From the NCBI RefSeq assembly GCF_022690765.1, contig NZ_JALCZA010000001.1, positions 62,001 through 126,000 on the forward strand: a stretch of DNA of 64,000 bases, in the 5' to 3' direction. Below the pieces are notes generated by a model, which was not told the origin of the DNA, did not search any database, and saw nothing but the letters and a program-made list of their open reading frames with translations. Source of the DNA: Anaeromyxobacter oryzisoli (GTDB lineage: Bacteria > Myxococcota > Myxococcia > Myxococcales > Anaeromyxobacteraceae). The position numbers and the translations under genes are program-made. Shown here in pieces: positions 25,229 to 34,624 of this stretch. Each line of letters begins with the position of its first letter. Within the stretch, counting starts at the first letter, position 1.

Positions 25229-25537
25229 CGTGCCTCCTTGTCCCGACCCGAGAGAAGCGGCGTGGGCTGGCCATCGCTGATCAGCTTCTCGGCCTCGGCC
25301 GTCGAGAAGCCCATGACCTTCTCCATCAACACGCGACGCATCCAGCGGTTGTCATCCGCGAGCCGCTGGATCTGCGCCTCCTTCTCGTCTGCGATGCTGC
25401 GCTCCAGCTTGTCCTTCCGATAAATCCCTGTACGCGTTGTAGGCGGCTACCCCGACCAAGATCGTGATCGTCCACCCGGCTCCAAGGGCCGTGACGAGCT
25501 TCGCGAGCGCTTCCAAGAGTCCTTGGAGTTCTTGCAC
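25225..25537 (-). pseudogene. Small membrane protein gene with apparent frameshift
   Basis: A first frame from the ATG at 25537 gives a hydrophobic start (LVTALGAGWTITILVGVAAYNAY). A second frame, +1 relative to it, begins to look coding at about 25425 (KLERSIADEKEAQIQRLADD, then RRVLMEKVMGFSTAEAEKLI) and ends in a TGA that overlaps the next gene's ATG. Joined by a shift near 25425-25440 they would make a protein of about 104 residues: an N-terminal helix then a charged coil. Either a real frameshift, a sequencing error or an unusual recoding site. Family unknown. Confidence 0.5.
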
Positions 25538-25703
25538 GTCCGTCCTCTCGGCGGCCGAATGTAACTCTCGGGTCTGATGGGTGTCACCCGTTCGCGCGTC
25601 GCACCATCAGCGCAGCCTAGCGTATTCATGGCACTTTCCCGAACAGAAAAAGTCCTGGTTCGCCGCTCGGTCCGGGCCGGCCGGATGCCACGCGCAGTGC
25701 GCC

Positions 25704-25731
25704 GTGAACGCGCGGGCCGAGCCGCGTTCAC
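25704..25731. terminator. Possible hairpin at 3' end of phosphatase gene
   Basis: GTGAACGCG (25704-25712) and CGCGTTCAC (25723-25731) form a 9-bp stem with a 10-base loop, overlapping the stop codon of the minus-strand phosphatase gene. No T run follows, so a terminator role is tentative. The remaining gap to 25538 shows nothing recognisable. Confidence 0.35.
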
Positions 25732-26174
25732 CGCCGGCTCCAGACCTCGCGCAGGTTTTCCTCGAGGCCGCGCTCGATGAGCGCGAGCGCCTCCTCGAAG
25801 GCGGCCCGGCCGCGTCGGTACGGATCCGGCACGTCGAAGCCGCCGTAGCGGCCGAGGCGCTGGACCCGGCCGCGGACGGCGGGCGCGAGCGCCTCCACCG
25901 CGCGGCGGTGCGCGTCCTCCATCACCAGCACCAGGTCGAACTTCTTCGCGAGGGCCGCGGTGAGCTGGCGGGCCCGGTGCCTGGAGAGGTCCACGCCGCG
26001 CGTGGCCAGGAGGGCGATCGCCTCCGGCTCCGCCCCGCGCCCTTCGAGGGCGGCGAGCCCCGCCGAGGCGACCACGCCGCGGCCGCTCGCCTCGAAGCGG
26101 ACGCGCAGCAGCGCCTCCGCCATCGGGCTCCGGCAGACGTTCCCCACGCAGACCATCAGGACGCGATCGAGCAC
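25728..26174 (-). CDS. Low-molecular-weight protein-tyrosine phosphatase (Wzb-like)
   Basis: 148 residues from a GTG start. The catalytic P-loop is VCVGNVCRSPMAEALLR (C-x4-CRS form) at the N-terminus, and the general acid lies in VPDPYRRG near residue 118. The length is typical. In polysaccharide loci such phosphatases dephosphorylate the tyrosine-kinase co-polymerase and so tune chain length; the kinase candidate lies at 44153-46345. A frame extending upstream to 26537 is only repeat and intergenic sequence. The start could instead be the ATG six codons inside. Confidence 0.9.
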   Translation of the reverse strand: MLDRVLMVCVGNVCRSPMAEALLRVRFEASGRGVVASAGLAALEGRGAEPEAIALLATRGVDLSRHRARQLTAALAKKFDLVLVMEDAHRRAVEALAPAVRGRVQRLGRYGGFDVPDPYRRGRAAFEEALALIERGLEENLREVWSRR

Positions 26175-26389
26175 GGCCGGGCACCTCGAGCGACCGTCGC
26201 CTTCCTCCACCGCCCGCGGTTCGGGCCGAGCCCTGCCCGGCCTCCACCACGAGCGGATTCTACTACGAGCGCCGGGGCGACCGGTCGAGAGCCCCACGCC
26301 TCGCGGGGCCCCGGCGGCTCGCGCCCCGGGCGTGGCGTGCGGCGCGGCTCGCTCCCGTTCGGCCGAGAGCGCCGCTCGATTGGGCTGAG

Positions 26390-26640
26390 CCCTGCTGCGG
26401 CGCACGCTGCCTGCCTGCGCCGGGCAGACTCCTCCGTCCGCTGCTCGACGTGCCTTCCAGGCACGCCTGCGCTGCTCCGTCGTCGTGTGCCCCGGCTCGG
26501 CGACGGCATCGTGTGCCTCGCGACGGGCTCGACCCAACCGAGAGGCGCTAAGAGCCCTTCGACTACGCCGGCTGCGCCGGCTCCGCTCAGAGCAGGCTCC
26601 GCGCGAGCGAAGCGAGCGCGGAGTCGAAGGCCGCGCGCGG
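26390..26640. repeat. Repeat family C copy followed by family B-like palindrome
   Basis: Bases 26394-26435 and 26506-26532 match the element at 12138-12268 almost base for base. It is followed by a separate family B-like palindrome (CCCTTCGACTACGCCGGCTG near 26555 and GCGGAGTCGAAGGCCGCGCG near 26618) ending at the stop codon of the CapD-like gene. The block fills most of the 466-base gap between the phosphatase and the dehydratase genes; 26175-26389 has no other recognisable feature. Confidence 0.8.
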
Positions 26641-28593
26641 CTACGCGCTCAGCTTCTCGACCGCGGCCGCCGGCGCCTGCGGCTCGGGCACGTGCTGCGG
26701 CCGGTACTCCGGCACCGCCTCGGCGAACCTGCGGCGGATCTCCGCCGGCTGGCCGTCGGAGACCTTGGCGAGCTCTTCGAGGTGGCGCTTCACCTGCTCC
26801 CACGGGTGCGGGCGGAAGCGGCCGACGAAGATCTTCGGGTGCCCGGTCTTGTCGGCGTTCTCCGCGTCCACCGACAGCTCCTCGAAGAGCTTCTCGCCGG
26901 GGCGGACGCCCGTGTAGCGGACCTCGATGTCCACGTCCGGGGTGAAGCCCGAGAGCGTGATGAGGTCGCGGGCGAGGTCGGCGATCTTCACCGGCTCGCC
27001 CATGTCGAGGATGAAGATCTCGCCGCCGTTCCCCATGGTCCCGGCCTCGAGCACGAGCTGGCTCGCCTCCGGGATGGTCATGAAGTACCGGCGCATGTCC
27101 GGGTGCGTGACCGTGACCGGCCCGCCGGCGGCGATCTGCTCCTTGAAGATCGGGATCACGCTGCCGGCGGAGCCGAGGACGTTGCCGAAGCGGACCGTGA
27201 CGAACCGCGTGCGGCTGCGCTGGGAGAGCGCCTGGACGTAGATCTCCGCGACGCGCTTCGAGACGCCCATCACCGAGGTCGGGTTCACCGCCTTGTCGGT
27301 GGAGATCATCACGAAGCGCTCGACGCCGAAGCGGTCGGAGAGGTCGGCGAGCGTCTTCGTCCCGAAGACGTTGTTCTTCACCGCCTCGCCCGGGTTCCAC
27401 TCCATCATCGGCACGTGCTTGTGGGCGGCGGCGTGGAATACCACCGAAGGCCGGTGCCGACCGAGCAGCTCCGAGATGCGCCGCGCGTCCGCCACGTCGG
27501 CGATGCACGGGACGAGGTGCACCTCGGGGAACCGCGCGACGAGCTCGCGGTGGATGTTGAAGAGGGCGTTCTCGGTCCGCTCGACGAGGAGCAGGGACGC
27601 CGGCCCGAAGCGGCACACCTGGCGGCACAGCTCGGAGCCGATGGAGCCACCCGCGCCGGAGACCAGCACGACCCGCCCGCGCATGACCGCCGAGATGGCG
27701 TTCATGTCCAGCTTCACCGGGGCGCGGCCGAGGAGGTCGTCGATGGCGACGTCCCGGAGCTGGCTGACGTTCACGGTGCCGTCGATGAGGTCGCCCATCC
27801 CCGGGATGGTCCGGAAGCGGACGCGGACCGCCTTGCAGTGCTCGACGATGGCGCGCATCTCGGCGCCGGTCGCGGAGGGGATGGCGATGAGGACCTCGTC
27901 GATCTTCCTCGCGGCCGCGACCGCCTCGAGGTCGGCGATGGCCCCGAGGACCCGCACGCCGTGGATGTGCTCGCCGAGCTTGCGGCGATCGTCGTCCAGG
28001 AACCCGACGGGCTCCCACCGGGCGGCGTGGCTCCGGAGGATCTCCCGGAGCAGCATCTCGCCGGCGTCGCCGGCGCCCACGATCAGGACCCGCTGTCTGC
28101 GGGCCTCCGGCGCGACCGGCGCAGGCGGCGCGAGGCGGTGCCGCAGCAGGCGGATCGAGAAGCGGGCGCCGCCCACCAGCATGGTCGCGGTGAGCCACTC
28201 GATCGCGATCACCGAGCGGGGGAAGCCGTGGAAGCCGTAGACGACGAAGACCGTGGTGAGGCCGGTCGAGAGCGTGTTCGCGACGACGATGCTCGCGAGA
28301 TCGCGCGCGCCGGTGTAGCGCCACAATCCCCTGAACAGCCCGCACTGGTAATAGGTGGCCGTGCGCGCCGCGAGCAGGACCGGCAGCCAGATCGGGATGA
28401 GCTGCGCATGCTCGCGCGGGACGTGGAAGTCGAAGCGGAGCTGGAAGGCGGCGAGGAGCGACGCGGCCCACAACGCGAGGTGGACCGCGATCACGATCGC
28501 GCGGCGAGCTGCGGTATTGAGAAGGACCCCCGTCCCCGGCACGGCCACGTAGGCTATCAAACGCCACCGGGGATGACGAGCCCCGAGATCCAC
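26641..28593 (-). CDS. Membrane nucleotide-sugar 4,6-dehydratase, CapD/WbpM type
   Basis: 650 residues, the usual size of large inverting or retaining C6 dehydratases. Four N-terminal membrane helices (about 30-195) are followed by a first Rossmann domain (RVLIVGAGDAGEMLLREIL) and a second catalytic one (VLVSGAGGSIGSELCRQV). The catalytic segment reads MISTDKAVNPTSVMGVSKR, with methionine in place of the usual tyrosine of YxxxK, as known for this family. It makes UDP-4-keto-6-deoxy-HexNAc at the inner membrane, probably toward QuiNAc, FucNAc or bacillosamine-type sugars. Transcribed toward the phosphatase gene; the WecA-like gene lies 25 bases upstream. Confidence 0.93.
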   Translation of the reverse strand: MDLGARHPRWRLIAYVAVPGTGVLLNTAARRAIVIAVHLALWAASLLAAFQLRFDFHVPREHAQLIPIWLPVLLAARTATYYQCGLFRGLWRYTGARDLASIVVANTLSTGLTTVFVVYGFHGFPRSVIAIEWLTATMLVGGARFSIRLLRHRLAPPAPVAPEARRQRVLIVGAGDAGEMLLREILRSHAARWEPVGFLDDDRRKLGEHIHGVRVLGAIADLEAVAAARKIDEVLIAIPSATGAEMRAIVEHCKAVRVRFRTIPGMGDLIDGTVNVSQLRDVAIDDLLGRAPVKLDMNAISAVMRGRVVLVSGAGGSIGSELCRQVCRFGPASLLLVERTENALFNIHRELVARFPEVHLVPCIADVADARRISELLGRHRPSVVFHAAAHKHVPMMEWNPGEAVKNNVFGTKTLADLSDRFGVERFVMISTDKAVNPTSVMGVSKRVAEIYVQALSQRSRTRFVTVRFGNVLGSAGSVIPIFKEQIAAGGPVTVTHPDMRRYFMTIPEASQLVLEAGTMGNGGEIFILDMGEPVKIADLARDLITLSGFTPDVDIEVRYTGVRPGEKLFEELSVDAENADKTGHPKIFVGRFRPHPWEQVKRHLEELAKVSDGQPAEIRRRFAEAVPEYRPQHVPEPQAPAAAVEKLSA

Positions 28594-28618
28594 CTACAAA
28601 GGCGACGTCTGGCGGCGT

Positions 28619-29659
28619 TCACGGATGGTTGCTTGGCTCGCCCGCCGCGGCGCTTCGGCGCTCGAGCGACGTGACCACGCCCACGTACCCCAGGAACACT
28701 CCCACAGCGGCGACGATCAGCATCGCGCGCCCGCCCCGGCCCGCCGCGCCGTACGCGAGCGCGAAGGCGGCGACCGCGGCCATCCCCGGGTAAGCGGCGA
28801 GCGTGATCGTCGCGTGCGGGACGCCCAGCGCGAGCGGGCGCTGGTACAGGTGCGTCCGGTGGGCCTCGAAGAAGCGCTCGCCGCGCGAGAGCCGGCGGAC
28901 GAGCGTGGTCGTCGCGTCCAGCACGAACAGGCCGATGGCGAGCCCGATCACCTCCACCGGAAGCGCCGCGCTGCCCGGCAGGAACGGCATGGAGGCGAGG
29001 AAGAAGCCGATCGCGGTGGAGCCGACGTCGCCCATGAAAATCGACGCCGGCGGGAAATTGAGGAGCAGGAAGCCCAGCGCCGCCGCGACCAGGGCGAGCG
29101 CGAGCCCCGCCTGCATCCCCGCCCCGTTGCCGGCCGCCACCGCGGTGATCGCCGCGCCGGCGATCACCGCCTGGCCGCCGGCGAACCCGTCGATGCCGTC
29201 CATGAAGTTGTAGAGGTTCGTCACCCACACGATCCAGAGGACGGACATCGGGACGAGCAGCCACACCGGCAAAGGCACCAGGGTCCAGGCGGCGCGCACG
29301 GTCTCGAGGTTCACGCCGACGACCACCGACGCCGCGGCGAGCTGCACGCCGAAGCGCCAGCGCGCGGGCAGCGGGTGGAGATCGTCCACCAGGCCGAGCG
29401 CCGAGATCACCGTGGTCGCCGCGACGACGACGAGCGCCCGAGCACCGCCGCCGGAGAGCAGCACGATCGCGGTCGCGGCGGGGAGGAACGCGGCCATGAT
29501 GCCGATGCCGCCGAGGCGCGGCGTCGGGCGGACGTGCGCGCTCCGCTCGTTGGGACGATCGAGGAGCTGTCGGCGGAGCGCGACCTCGCGAACGAGCCAC
29601 GTGATCGCGAACGACGCAACCAGGACGGCCCCCGCGATCCCGAGATCCCAGCTCCTCAT
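28619..29659 (-). CDS. Polyprenyl-phosphate sugar-1-phosphate transferase (WecA/WbpL, GT4-MraY type)
   Basis: 346 residues with about ten membrane helices. Motifs: RPNERSAHVRPTPRLGG near residue 36, LGLVDDLHPLP with the Asp pair, NLYNFMDGIDGFAGGQ, and NFPPASIFMGDVGS, followed by RTHLYQR. It should load the first sugar phosphate on undecaprenyl phosphate to start repeat-unit assembly. It lies just upstream of the CapD/WbpM-like gene on the same strand, the classic WbpL-WbpM pairing, so the first sugar may be FucNAc- or QuiNAc-like. Divergent from the glycosyltransferase at 29827 across a 167-base promoter gap. Confidence 0.93.
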   Translation of the reverse strand: MRSWDLGIAGAVLVASFAITWLVREVALRRQLLDRPNERSAHVRPTPRLGGIGIMAAFLPAATAIVLLSGGGARALVVVAATTVISALGLVDDLHPLPARWRFGVQLAAASVVVGVNLETVRAAWTLVPLPVWLLVPMSVLWIVWVTNLYNFMDGIDGFAGGQAVIAGAAITAVAAGNGAGMQAGLALALVAAALGFLLLNFPPASIFMGDVGSTAIGFFLASMPFLPGSAALPVEVIGLAIGLFVLDATTTLVRRLSRGERFFEAHRTHLYQRPLALGVPHATITLAAYPGMAAVAAFALAYGAAGRGGRAMLIVAAVGVFLGYVGVVTSLERRSAAAGEPSNHP

Positions 29660-29826
29660 CGACGTCGTCCTCCGGCCCGGCTGCCACCGTGGCGGCGGGA
29701 CCCGAACGCTACCAGATGGCGACCCGGAGTTGAACGACCGCGCCGCGTGCGCGGACGCTTCGGGCGCGCGGCGCGTGCGACCGCGAATTGACTGCTTTCC
29801 GGCCGGTGCCCTACCGTACCCACGGC

Positions 29827-31077
29827 ATGCGGATCCTGCTCGTCTGCCCCTACTACTGGCCGGAGCCGTTCCGCGTCGCGCGCGTCGCCGCCGATCTGAA
29901 GGCGCGCGGGCACGAGGTCGAGGTCCTCACCGGCCTCCCGAACTACCCCGCCGGCCGGTTCTACGCGGGATACGGCGCCCGCGGTCCCTTCCACGAGGAG
30001 CACGAGGGGATCGCGATCACGCGCGTCCCGCTCGTTCCCCGGGGCGCGGGCGGCGCGATCCGCCTGCTCCTCAACTACCTCTCGTTCGCCGTCACCGCGT
30101 CCTGGAAGGCGCTCTCTCTCGGCCGCAGGCGCTGGGACGTCGTGTTCGTGTTCCAGCTCAGCCCCGTGACGGCGATCCTGCCGGCCGTCGTGATGCGGGC
30201 CCTCTACGGCACCCCGGTCGCGATCTGGGTGCAGGACCTGTGGCCGGAGAGCGTCGCGTCCACCGGCTTCGGCCGCTCCCGCCTGCTCTACGCGGCGGCG
30301 CGGGCGATCTCCGCCTGGCTCTACCGCCGCTGCGATCGGATCGCGGGCACGAGCCGCGCGTTCCGTGCGCGGCTCGAGGCGCTCGGCGTGCCGGGCTGGC
30401 GGTTCAGCTACCTCCCGCAGTGGGCGGAGGACTTCTTCGGCGAGCGGGCGAAGGGCCCCGCGCTCGCGGCGCCCCGGTGGGCCTCCGGCTTCCCGATCAT
30501 GTTCGCGGGGAACCTCGGGCGCGTGCAGGCGCTCGAGACGGTCGTCGCGGCCGCGGAGCAGGTGCGGGACGACCCCGAGATCCGGTGGGTCTTCGTCGGC
30601 GACGGCTCGCAGCGCGAGTGGCTCGAGACGGAGGTGTCGCGGCGCGGCCTGCAGGATCGGATCTTCCTGCTCGGGCGGCACCCTGCCGAGGAGATGCCCG
30701 CGTTCTTCGCGAAGGCCGGGGCGATGCTGGTGAGCCTGAAGCGCGACGACACGATGGCGCTCACCATCCCGGCGAAGGTCCAGTCCTACCTCGCCGCGGG
30801 CCGCCCGATCCTCGGGTCGATCGACGGCGAGGGGGCCCGGGTCATCGAGGAGGCCGGCGCCGGGCTCACCGCGCCGGCGGGCGATCCCGCCGCCCTCGCG
30901 GAGCTCGCGCGGCGGATGAAGAGCCTGCCCGCCGCGGAGCGCGCCGCGATGGGCGAGCGTGGGCGCGCCTACTCGGCGCGACACTTCTCGCGCGAGCGCT
31001 GCGTGGACGAGCTCGAGCGGCTGCTCCACGACGCGCTCCAGGTCGGCGCGGCCGACCCCGCGATCGGGCCGACCTGA
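29827..31077 (+). CDS. Glycosyltransferase family 4 (WbuB-like)
   Basis: 416 residues. GT-B fold: MRILLVCPYYWPEPFRVARVAADLKARGHEVEVLTGLPNYP at the N-terminus, WVQDLWPESV in the middle, IMFAGNLGRVQALETVVAAA opening the C-terminal domain, and AKVQSYLAAGRPILGSIDGEGARVIEEAGAG with the nucleotide-sugar contact region. WbuB of E. coli O26 transfers L-FucNAc; the FucNAc pathway next door (31119-34395) fits a similar role here, by inference. The ATG at 29827 is chosen because conserved sequence begins there; an upstream ATG at 29788 is weaker. It converges with capG. Confidence 0.92.
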   Translation: MRILLVCPYYWPEPFRVARVAADLKARGHEVEVLTGLPNYPAGRFYAGYGARGPFHEEHEGIAITRVPLVPRGAGGAIRLLLNYLSFAVTASWKALSLGRRRWDVVFVFQLSPVTAILPAVVMRALYGTPVAIWVQDLWPESVASTGFGRSRLLYAAARAISAWLYRRCDRIAGTSRAFRARLEALGVPGWRFSYLPQWAEDFFGERAKGPALAAPRWASGFPIMFAGNLGRVQALETVVAAAEQVRDDPEIRWVFVGDGSQREWLETEVSRRGLQDRIFLLGRHPAEEMPAFFAKAGAMLVSLKRDDTMALTIPAKVQSYLAAGRPILGSIDGEGARVIEEAGAGLTAPAGDPAALAELARRMKSLPAAERAAMGERGRAYSARHFSRERCVDELERLLHDALQVGAADPAIGPT

Positions 31078-31118
31078 CGAAGACGGCACATCGCGTCCCG
31101 GCGCCGGGCCCGGAACGC

Positions 31119-32240
31119 CTACGCCTTGCGCCAGACGACCCGGTTCACGTACGCGGTGTAGCTCAGGATGATCCGGACGACCTTGTCGCTCACGTTCGTG
31201 GGAGCGTAGTCGGCGATCATCCGCAGCAGCCGCTCGTCGCCGCGCGGCTGGCCTTCGAGCACGCCGAGCGCATCGCGGATCACCGGCCACTCGAGCCCGG
31301 TCATCATCACCGCGCCCTCCTCGAACCCCTCCGGCCGCTCGTGGGCGTTCCGGATGTTGAGGGCGGGGAAGTTCAGGATCGAGCTCTCCTCGGTGATGGT
31401 CCCGCTGTCGGAGAGCACCGCCTTCGCGTGCGTCTGGAGGTGGACGTAGTCCGAGAAGCCGAGCGGCTTCTGCAGCTCGACGAGCGGATCGAGCGTCACC
31501 TTCTCGGCGTCCATGCGCTTGCGCGTGCGCGGGTGCGTCGAGACGACGACCCGGAGCTTGTACGTCGAGGCGAGGCCGTTCAGCACCTCGACGAGCTTCC
31601 GGAACTGCTCGGGCGAGTCGATGTTCTCCTCGCGGTGGGCGCTCATCACGAAGTACTGGCCCGCGGCGAGCCCGAGCCGCGCGAGGACGTCCGACCGCTG
31701 GATCTTGGGGGCGTAGTGCTCGAGCACCTCGCGCATCGGGCTGCCCGTCTTGATCACCCGGTCCGGCGGCAGCCCCTCCGCGAGCAGGTACTCGCGGCTG
31801 ATGCTGCTGTACGGCATGTTCACGTCGCTGATGTGATCGACGATCTTCCGGTTGATCTCCTCGGGGACGCGCTGGTCGAAGCAGCGGTTCCCCGCCTCCA
31901 TGTGGAAGACCGGGATCTTCCGGCGCTTCGCCGGGTAGGCCGCGAGGCAGCTGTTCGTGTCGCCGAGGATGAGGAGCGCGTCCGGCTTCACCTCCGCCAG
32001 CACCGCGTCCACCTTCGCGATGACGTTCCCCACCGTCTCGGCGCCGCTCGCGCCCGCGGCGGCGAGGAAGTGATCGGGCTTCCGGAGCTCCAGGTCGTCG
32101 AAGAAGATCTGGTTCAGCTCGTAGTCGTAGTTCTGCCCGGTGTGGACGATCACGTGCTCGACGTGGCGGTCCAGCGCCGCCATGACGCGCGAGAGCCGGA
32201 TGATCTCCGGCCGCGTCCCCACCACCGTCATCACCTTCAT
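31119..32240 (-). CDS. capG: UDP-HexNAc 2-epimerase, CapG/FnlC type
   Basis: 373 residues. Non-hydrolysing UDP-GlcNAc 2-epimerase family: [83 protein letters not shown], and [29 protein letters not shown]. Beside capE and capF it most likely performs the last epimerisation to UDP-N-acetyl-L-fucosamine, rather than acting as WecB. The start overlaps the capF stop by 4 bases. Confidence 0.93.
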   Translation of the reverse strand: MKVMTVVGTRPEIIRLSRVMAALDRHVEHVIVHTGQNYDYELNQIFFDDLELRKPDHFLAAAGASGAETVGNVIAKVDAVLAEVKPDALLILGDTNSCLAAYPAKRRKIPVFHMEAGNRCFDQRVPEEINRKIVDHISDVNMPYSSISREYLLAEGLPPDRVIKTGSPMREVLEHYAPKIQRSDVLARLGLAAGQYFVMSAHREENIDSPEQFRKLVEVLNGLASTYKLRVVVSTHPRTRKRMDAEKVTLDPLVELQKPLGFSDYVHLQTHAKAVLSDSGTITEESSILNFPALNIRNAHERPEGFEEGAVMMTGLEWPVIRDALGVLEGQPRGDERLLRMIADYAPTNVSDKVVRIILSYTAYVNRVVWRKA

Positions 32241-33370
32241 CGCGACTCCCTCGCCGGCGGCAGGACGGGGTCGAAGATCGTGTCGGCCCTCGCCGGGTCG
32301 AACACCTCGCTCGACCAGAAGAGCGTCACCATCTCCCCCGCGCCGACGTTCTCGATCGAGTGGGTGTAGCCCGGCGGGATGTCCACCACGCGGTAGTCCT
32401 CGCCACGCACTGGGAACTCGACGACATCCGTGCCGTTGATCTGGCGGAGCCGGATCAGCCCCTCGCCCTGCACCACCAGGAACTTCTCGGTCTTGGTGTG
32501 GTGGTAATGGTTCCCGCGCGTGATGCCGGGCTTCGTGCGCGAGATGAAGATCTGGCCGAAGTGCGGCGACTTGATGAACTCCGCGAGGCTGCCGCGGGCG
32601 TCCGCCTTGATGTCGAGCTGGTACCCGTGCTCGCCCGGCTCGACGTACGAGAGGTACGTCGCGTAGAGCGCCCGCACGAACGGGCTCGAGTAGTCGGGGA
32701 GGCGGAGGGTCTTCCGGTGTGCGCGGAAGCCGCTGATCGTCTCGGCGAGTTCGCCGAGCGAAACCTCGTGCGAGGCGAGCGGCTCGGCGAAGCGGAACCC
32801 GGGGCGTGGCGGCGGGTCAAGCTCGCCCAGGAACGCCTGCACCACGTCGTCCACGTAGGTGAGGTCCACCACCGCGGCCGGATCCGAGATCCGGATCGGA
32901 AGGTCGTGCGCGAGGTTGTGGCAGAAGGTGGCCGTCACCGAGTTGTAGTTGGGGCGGCACCACTTCCCGAAGAGGTTCTTGAGCCGGTAGACCACCGCCT
33001 CCGCGCCGGTGCGGTCGCCGAAGCGCTGGAGCACCAGCTCCGCGGCGCGCTTGCTCTGACCGTACGGGTTGTCGCGCTCCGCCTGGATCGACGAGGAGAG
33101 GACGAGCTTCGGCCGGCGCCCCTTGCGCTCCAGCGCCGCGCAGAGCTCCTCGGTGAGCCCCGCGTTGCCCGTCGCGAACTCCTCCACCTTCTCCGGGCGG
33201 TTCACGCCGGCGAGGTGGAAGACGACGTCCGCCTTGTCGAGGGCCGCGTCCAGCACGCCCGCGGGCGTACCCACGTCCACCTCGACCAGCTCGACGTCCT
33301 TCCTCGCCCCGAGCGCGGCGACCAGGTTCTTGCCGAGGAAGCCGGCGGCCCCCGTCACGAGCACGTTCAC
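32237..33370 (-). CDS. capF: Bifunctional epimerase/reductase with cupin, CapF/FnlB type
   Basis: 377 residues from a GTG two bases after the capE stop. The N-terminal SDR domain starts [15 protein letters not shown] and includes [20 protein letters not shown] (YxxxK). The C-terminal cupin domain (about 265-375) has [23 protein letters not shown], the zinc-binding His cluster known in CapF, and ends with [13 protein letters not shown]. CapF reduces the CapE product to UDP-2-acetamido-2,6-dideoxy-L-talose. Middle gene of the coupled capE-F-G set. Confidence 0.95.
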   Translation of the reverse strand: MNVLVTGAAGFLGKNLVAALGARKDVELVEVDVGTPAGVLDAALDKADVVFHLAGVNRPEKVEEFATGNAGLTEELCAALERKGRRPKLVLSSSIQAERDNPYGQSKRAAELVLQRFGDRTGAEAVVYRLKNLFGKWCRPNYNSVTATFCHNLAHDLPIRISDPAAVVDLTYVDDVVQAFLGELDPPPRPGFRFAEPLASHEVSLGELAETISGFRAHRKTLRLPDYSSPFVRALYATYLSYVEPGEHGYQLDIKADARGSLAEFIKSPHFGQIFISRTKPGITRGNHYHHTKTEKFLVVQGEGLIRLRQINGTDVVEFPVRGEDYRVVDIPPGYTHSIENVGAGEMVTLFWSSEVFDPARADTIFDPVLPPARESR

Positions 33371-33372
33371 GG

Positions 33373-34395
33373 TCAAGCCTCGACCTTCTCGCCGCGCATC
33401 GCCCGCTGGACGCAGTCGAGCTTGAGGAGCAGGTCGCACATGAGGCTCACGTCGGCGAGCGGCACGTTGTGAGAGTTGTAGTCTTCCTTCCGGGAGACGT
33501 CCTGCTTCCCCTCGCTGAAGTAGAGCGCGTAGTTCAGGTCGCGGTTGTCCGCGGGGACGCGGAAGTAGCCGCCGAGGTCCTCGGCGCGGATCCGCTCCTC
33601 GCGCGTGAGGAGCGTCTCGTACAGCTTCTCGCCGTGGCGCGTGCCGATGACGTCCACCGGGTTGTCGGCCTTGAGGAGCTTCTTCACCGCGAGGGCCAGC
33701 GTCTCGATGGTGGCGGAGGCGGCCTTCTGGACGAAGATGTCGCCGGCCTCGCCGTGCCGGAAGGCGTAGAGCACCAGATCGACGGCGTCGTCGATGCTCA
33801 TCATGAAGCGGGTCATCGCCGGGTCGGTGACGGTGAGCGGCTTCCCGGACTGGATCTGCTGGATGAAGAGCGGGATGACCGACCCGCGGCTCGCCATGAC
33901 GTTGCCGTAGCGGGTGACGCAGATGGTCGGGCTCCCACTCGCGACGCGCGCCTTCGCGATCGCGAGCTTCTCCATCATGGCCTTGGAGATCCCCATCGCG
34001 TTGATGGGGTAGACCGCCTTGTCCGTGCTGAGGACGATCACCCGCTGGACGCCCGCGTGGATCGCCTCGTTCAGCACGTTCTCGGTGCCGAGGGAGTTCG
34101 TGCGGAGCGCCTCGAGCGGGAAGAACTCGCAGGACGGCACCTGTTTCAGCGCCGCCGCGTGGAAGACGTAGTCCACGCCCGCCATCGCGTCGCGGAGGCT
34201 GCTCTCGTTCCGCACGTCCCCGATGTAGAAGCGCAGCTTCGGGTTCGCGTACGCCTTCCGCATGTCGTCCTGCTTCTTCTCGTCGCGGCTGAAGACCCGG
34301 ATCTCCTTGATCTCGGTCGCGAGGAAGCGGCGCAGGACGGCGTTGCCGAAGGTGCCGGTGCCGCCGGTGATGAGGAGGGTCTTGCCGGTGAACAT
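33373..34395 (-). CDS. capE: UDP-GlcNAc 4,6-dehydratase/5-epimerase, CapE/FnlA type
   Basis: 340 residues. Short soluble relative of WbpM: LLITGGTGTFGNAVLRRFL, FSRDEKKQDDMRKAY, GDVRNESSLRDAM, then VLSTDKAVYPINAMGISKAMMEK with the methionine-lysine catalytic form, and TRYGNVMASRGSVIPLF. It starts UDP-L-FucNAc synthesis from UDP-GlcNAc. First gene of capE-F-G; the upstream gap 34396-34624 is visibly less GC-rich and probably holds the promoter. Confidence 0.95.
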   Translation of the reverse strand: MFTGKTLLITGGTGTFGNAVLRRFLATEIKEIRVFSRDEKKQDDMRKAYANPKLRFYIGDVRNESSLRDAMAGVDYVFHAAALKQVPSCEFFPLEALRTNSLGTENVLNEAIHAGVQRVIVLSTDKAVYPINAMGISKAMMEKLAIAKARVASGSPTICVTRYGNVMASRGSVIPLFIQQIQSGKPLTVTDPAMTRFMMSIDDAVDLVLYAFRHGEAGDIFVQKAASATIETLALAVKKLLKADNPVDVIGTRHGEKLYETLLTREERIRAEDLGGYFRVPADNRDLNYALYFSEGKQDVSRKEDYNSHNVPLADVSLMCDLLLKLDCVQRAMRGEKVEA

Positions 34396-34624
34396 GTGGG
34401 AGCCGTGTTCGTTGACGACATACAGGAGGGATAAGCTGACCGCCGCTGCGCGTTGCCCGACGCTAGCCCGCTCCGCAGCCGGCAGTCAACGTCCCGATCC
34501 CTACAGACGCTGGACTTCCCTCGCAGGGCTGGACGCGGATTGACAGCGTGTACTCCTCCCCAGACCGCTCGATCTCCTCAACTCGATATCCCGCAGGCCT
34601 ACCACGTCGCCTTGACTCCCTCGA

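Noticed and set aside
31119-32240. WecB-type UDP-GlcNAc 2-epimerase for ManNAc
   Set aside because: Possible by sequence family, but coupling to capE and capF points to the FucNAc pathway (CapG).
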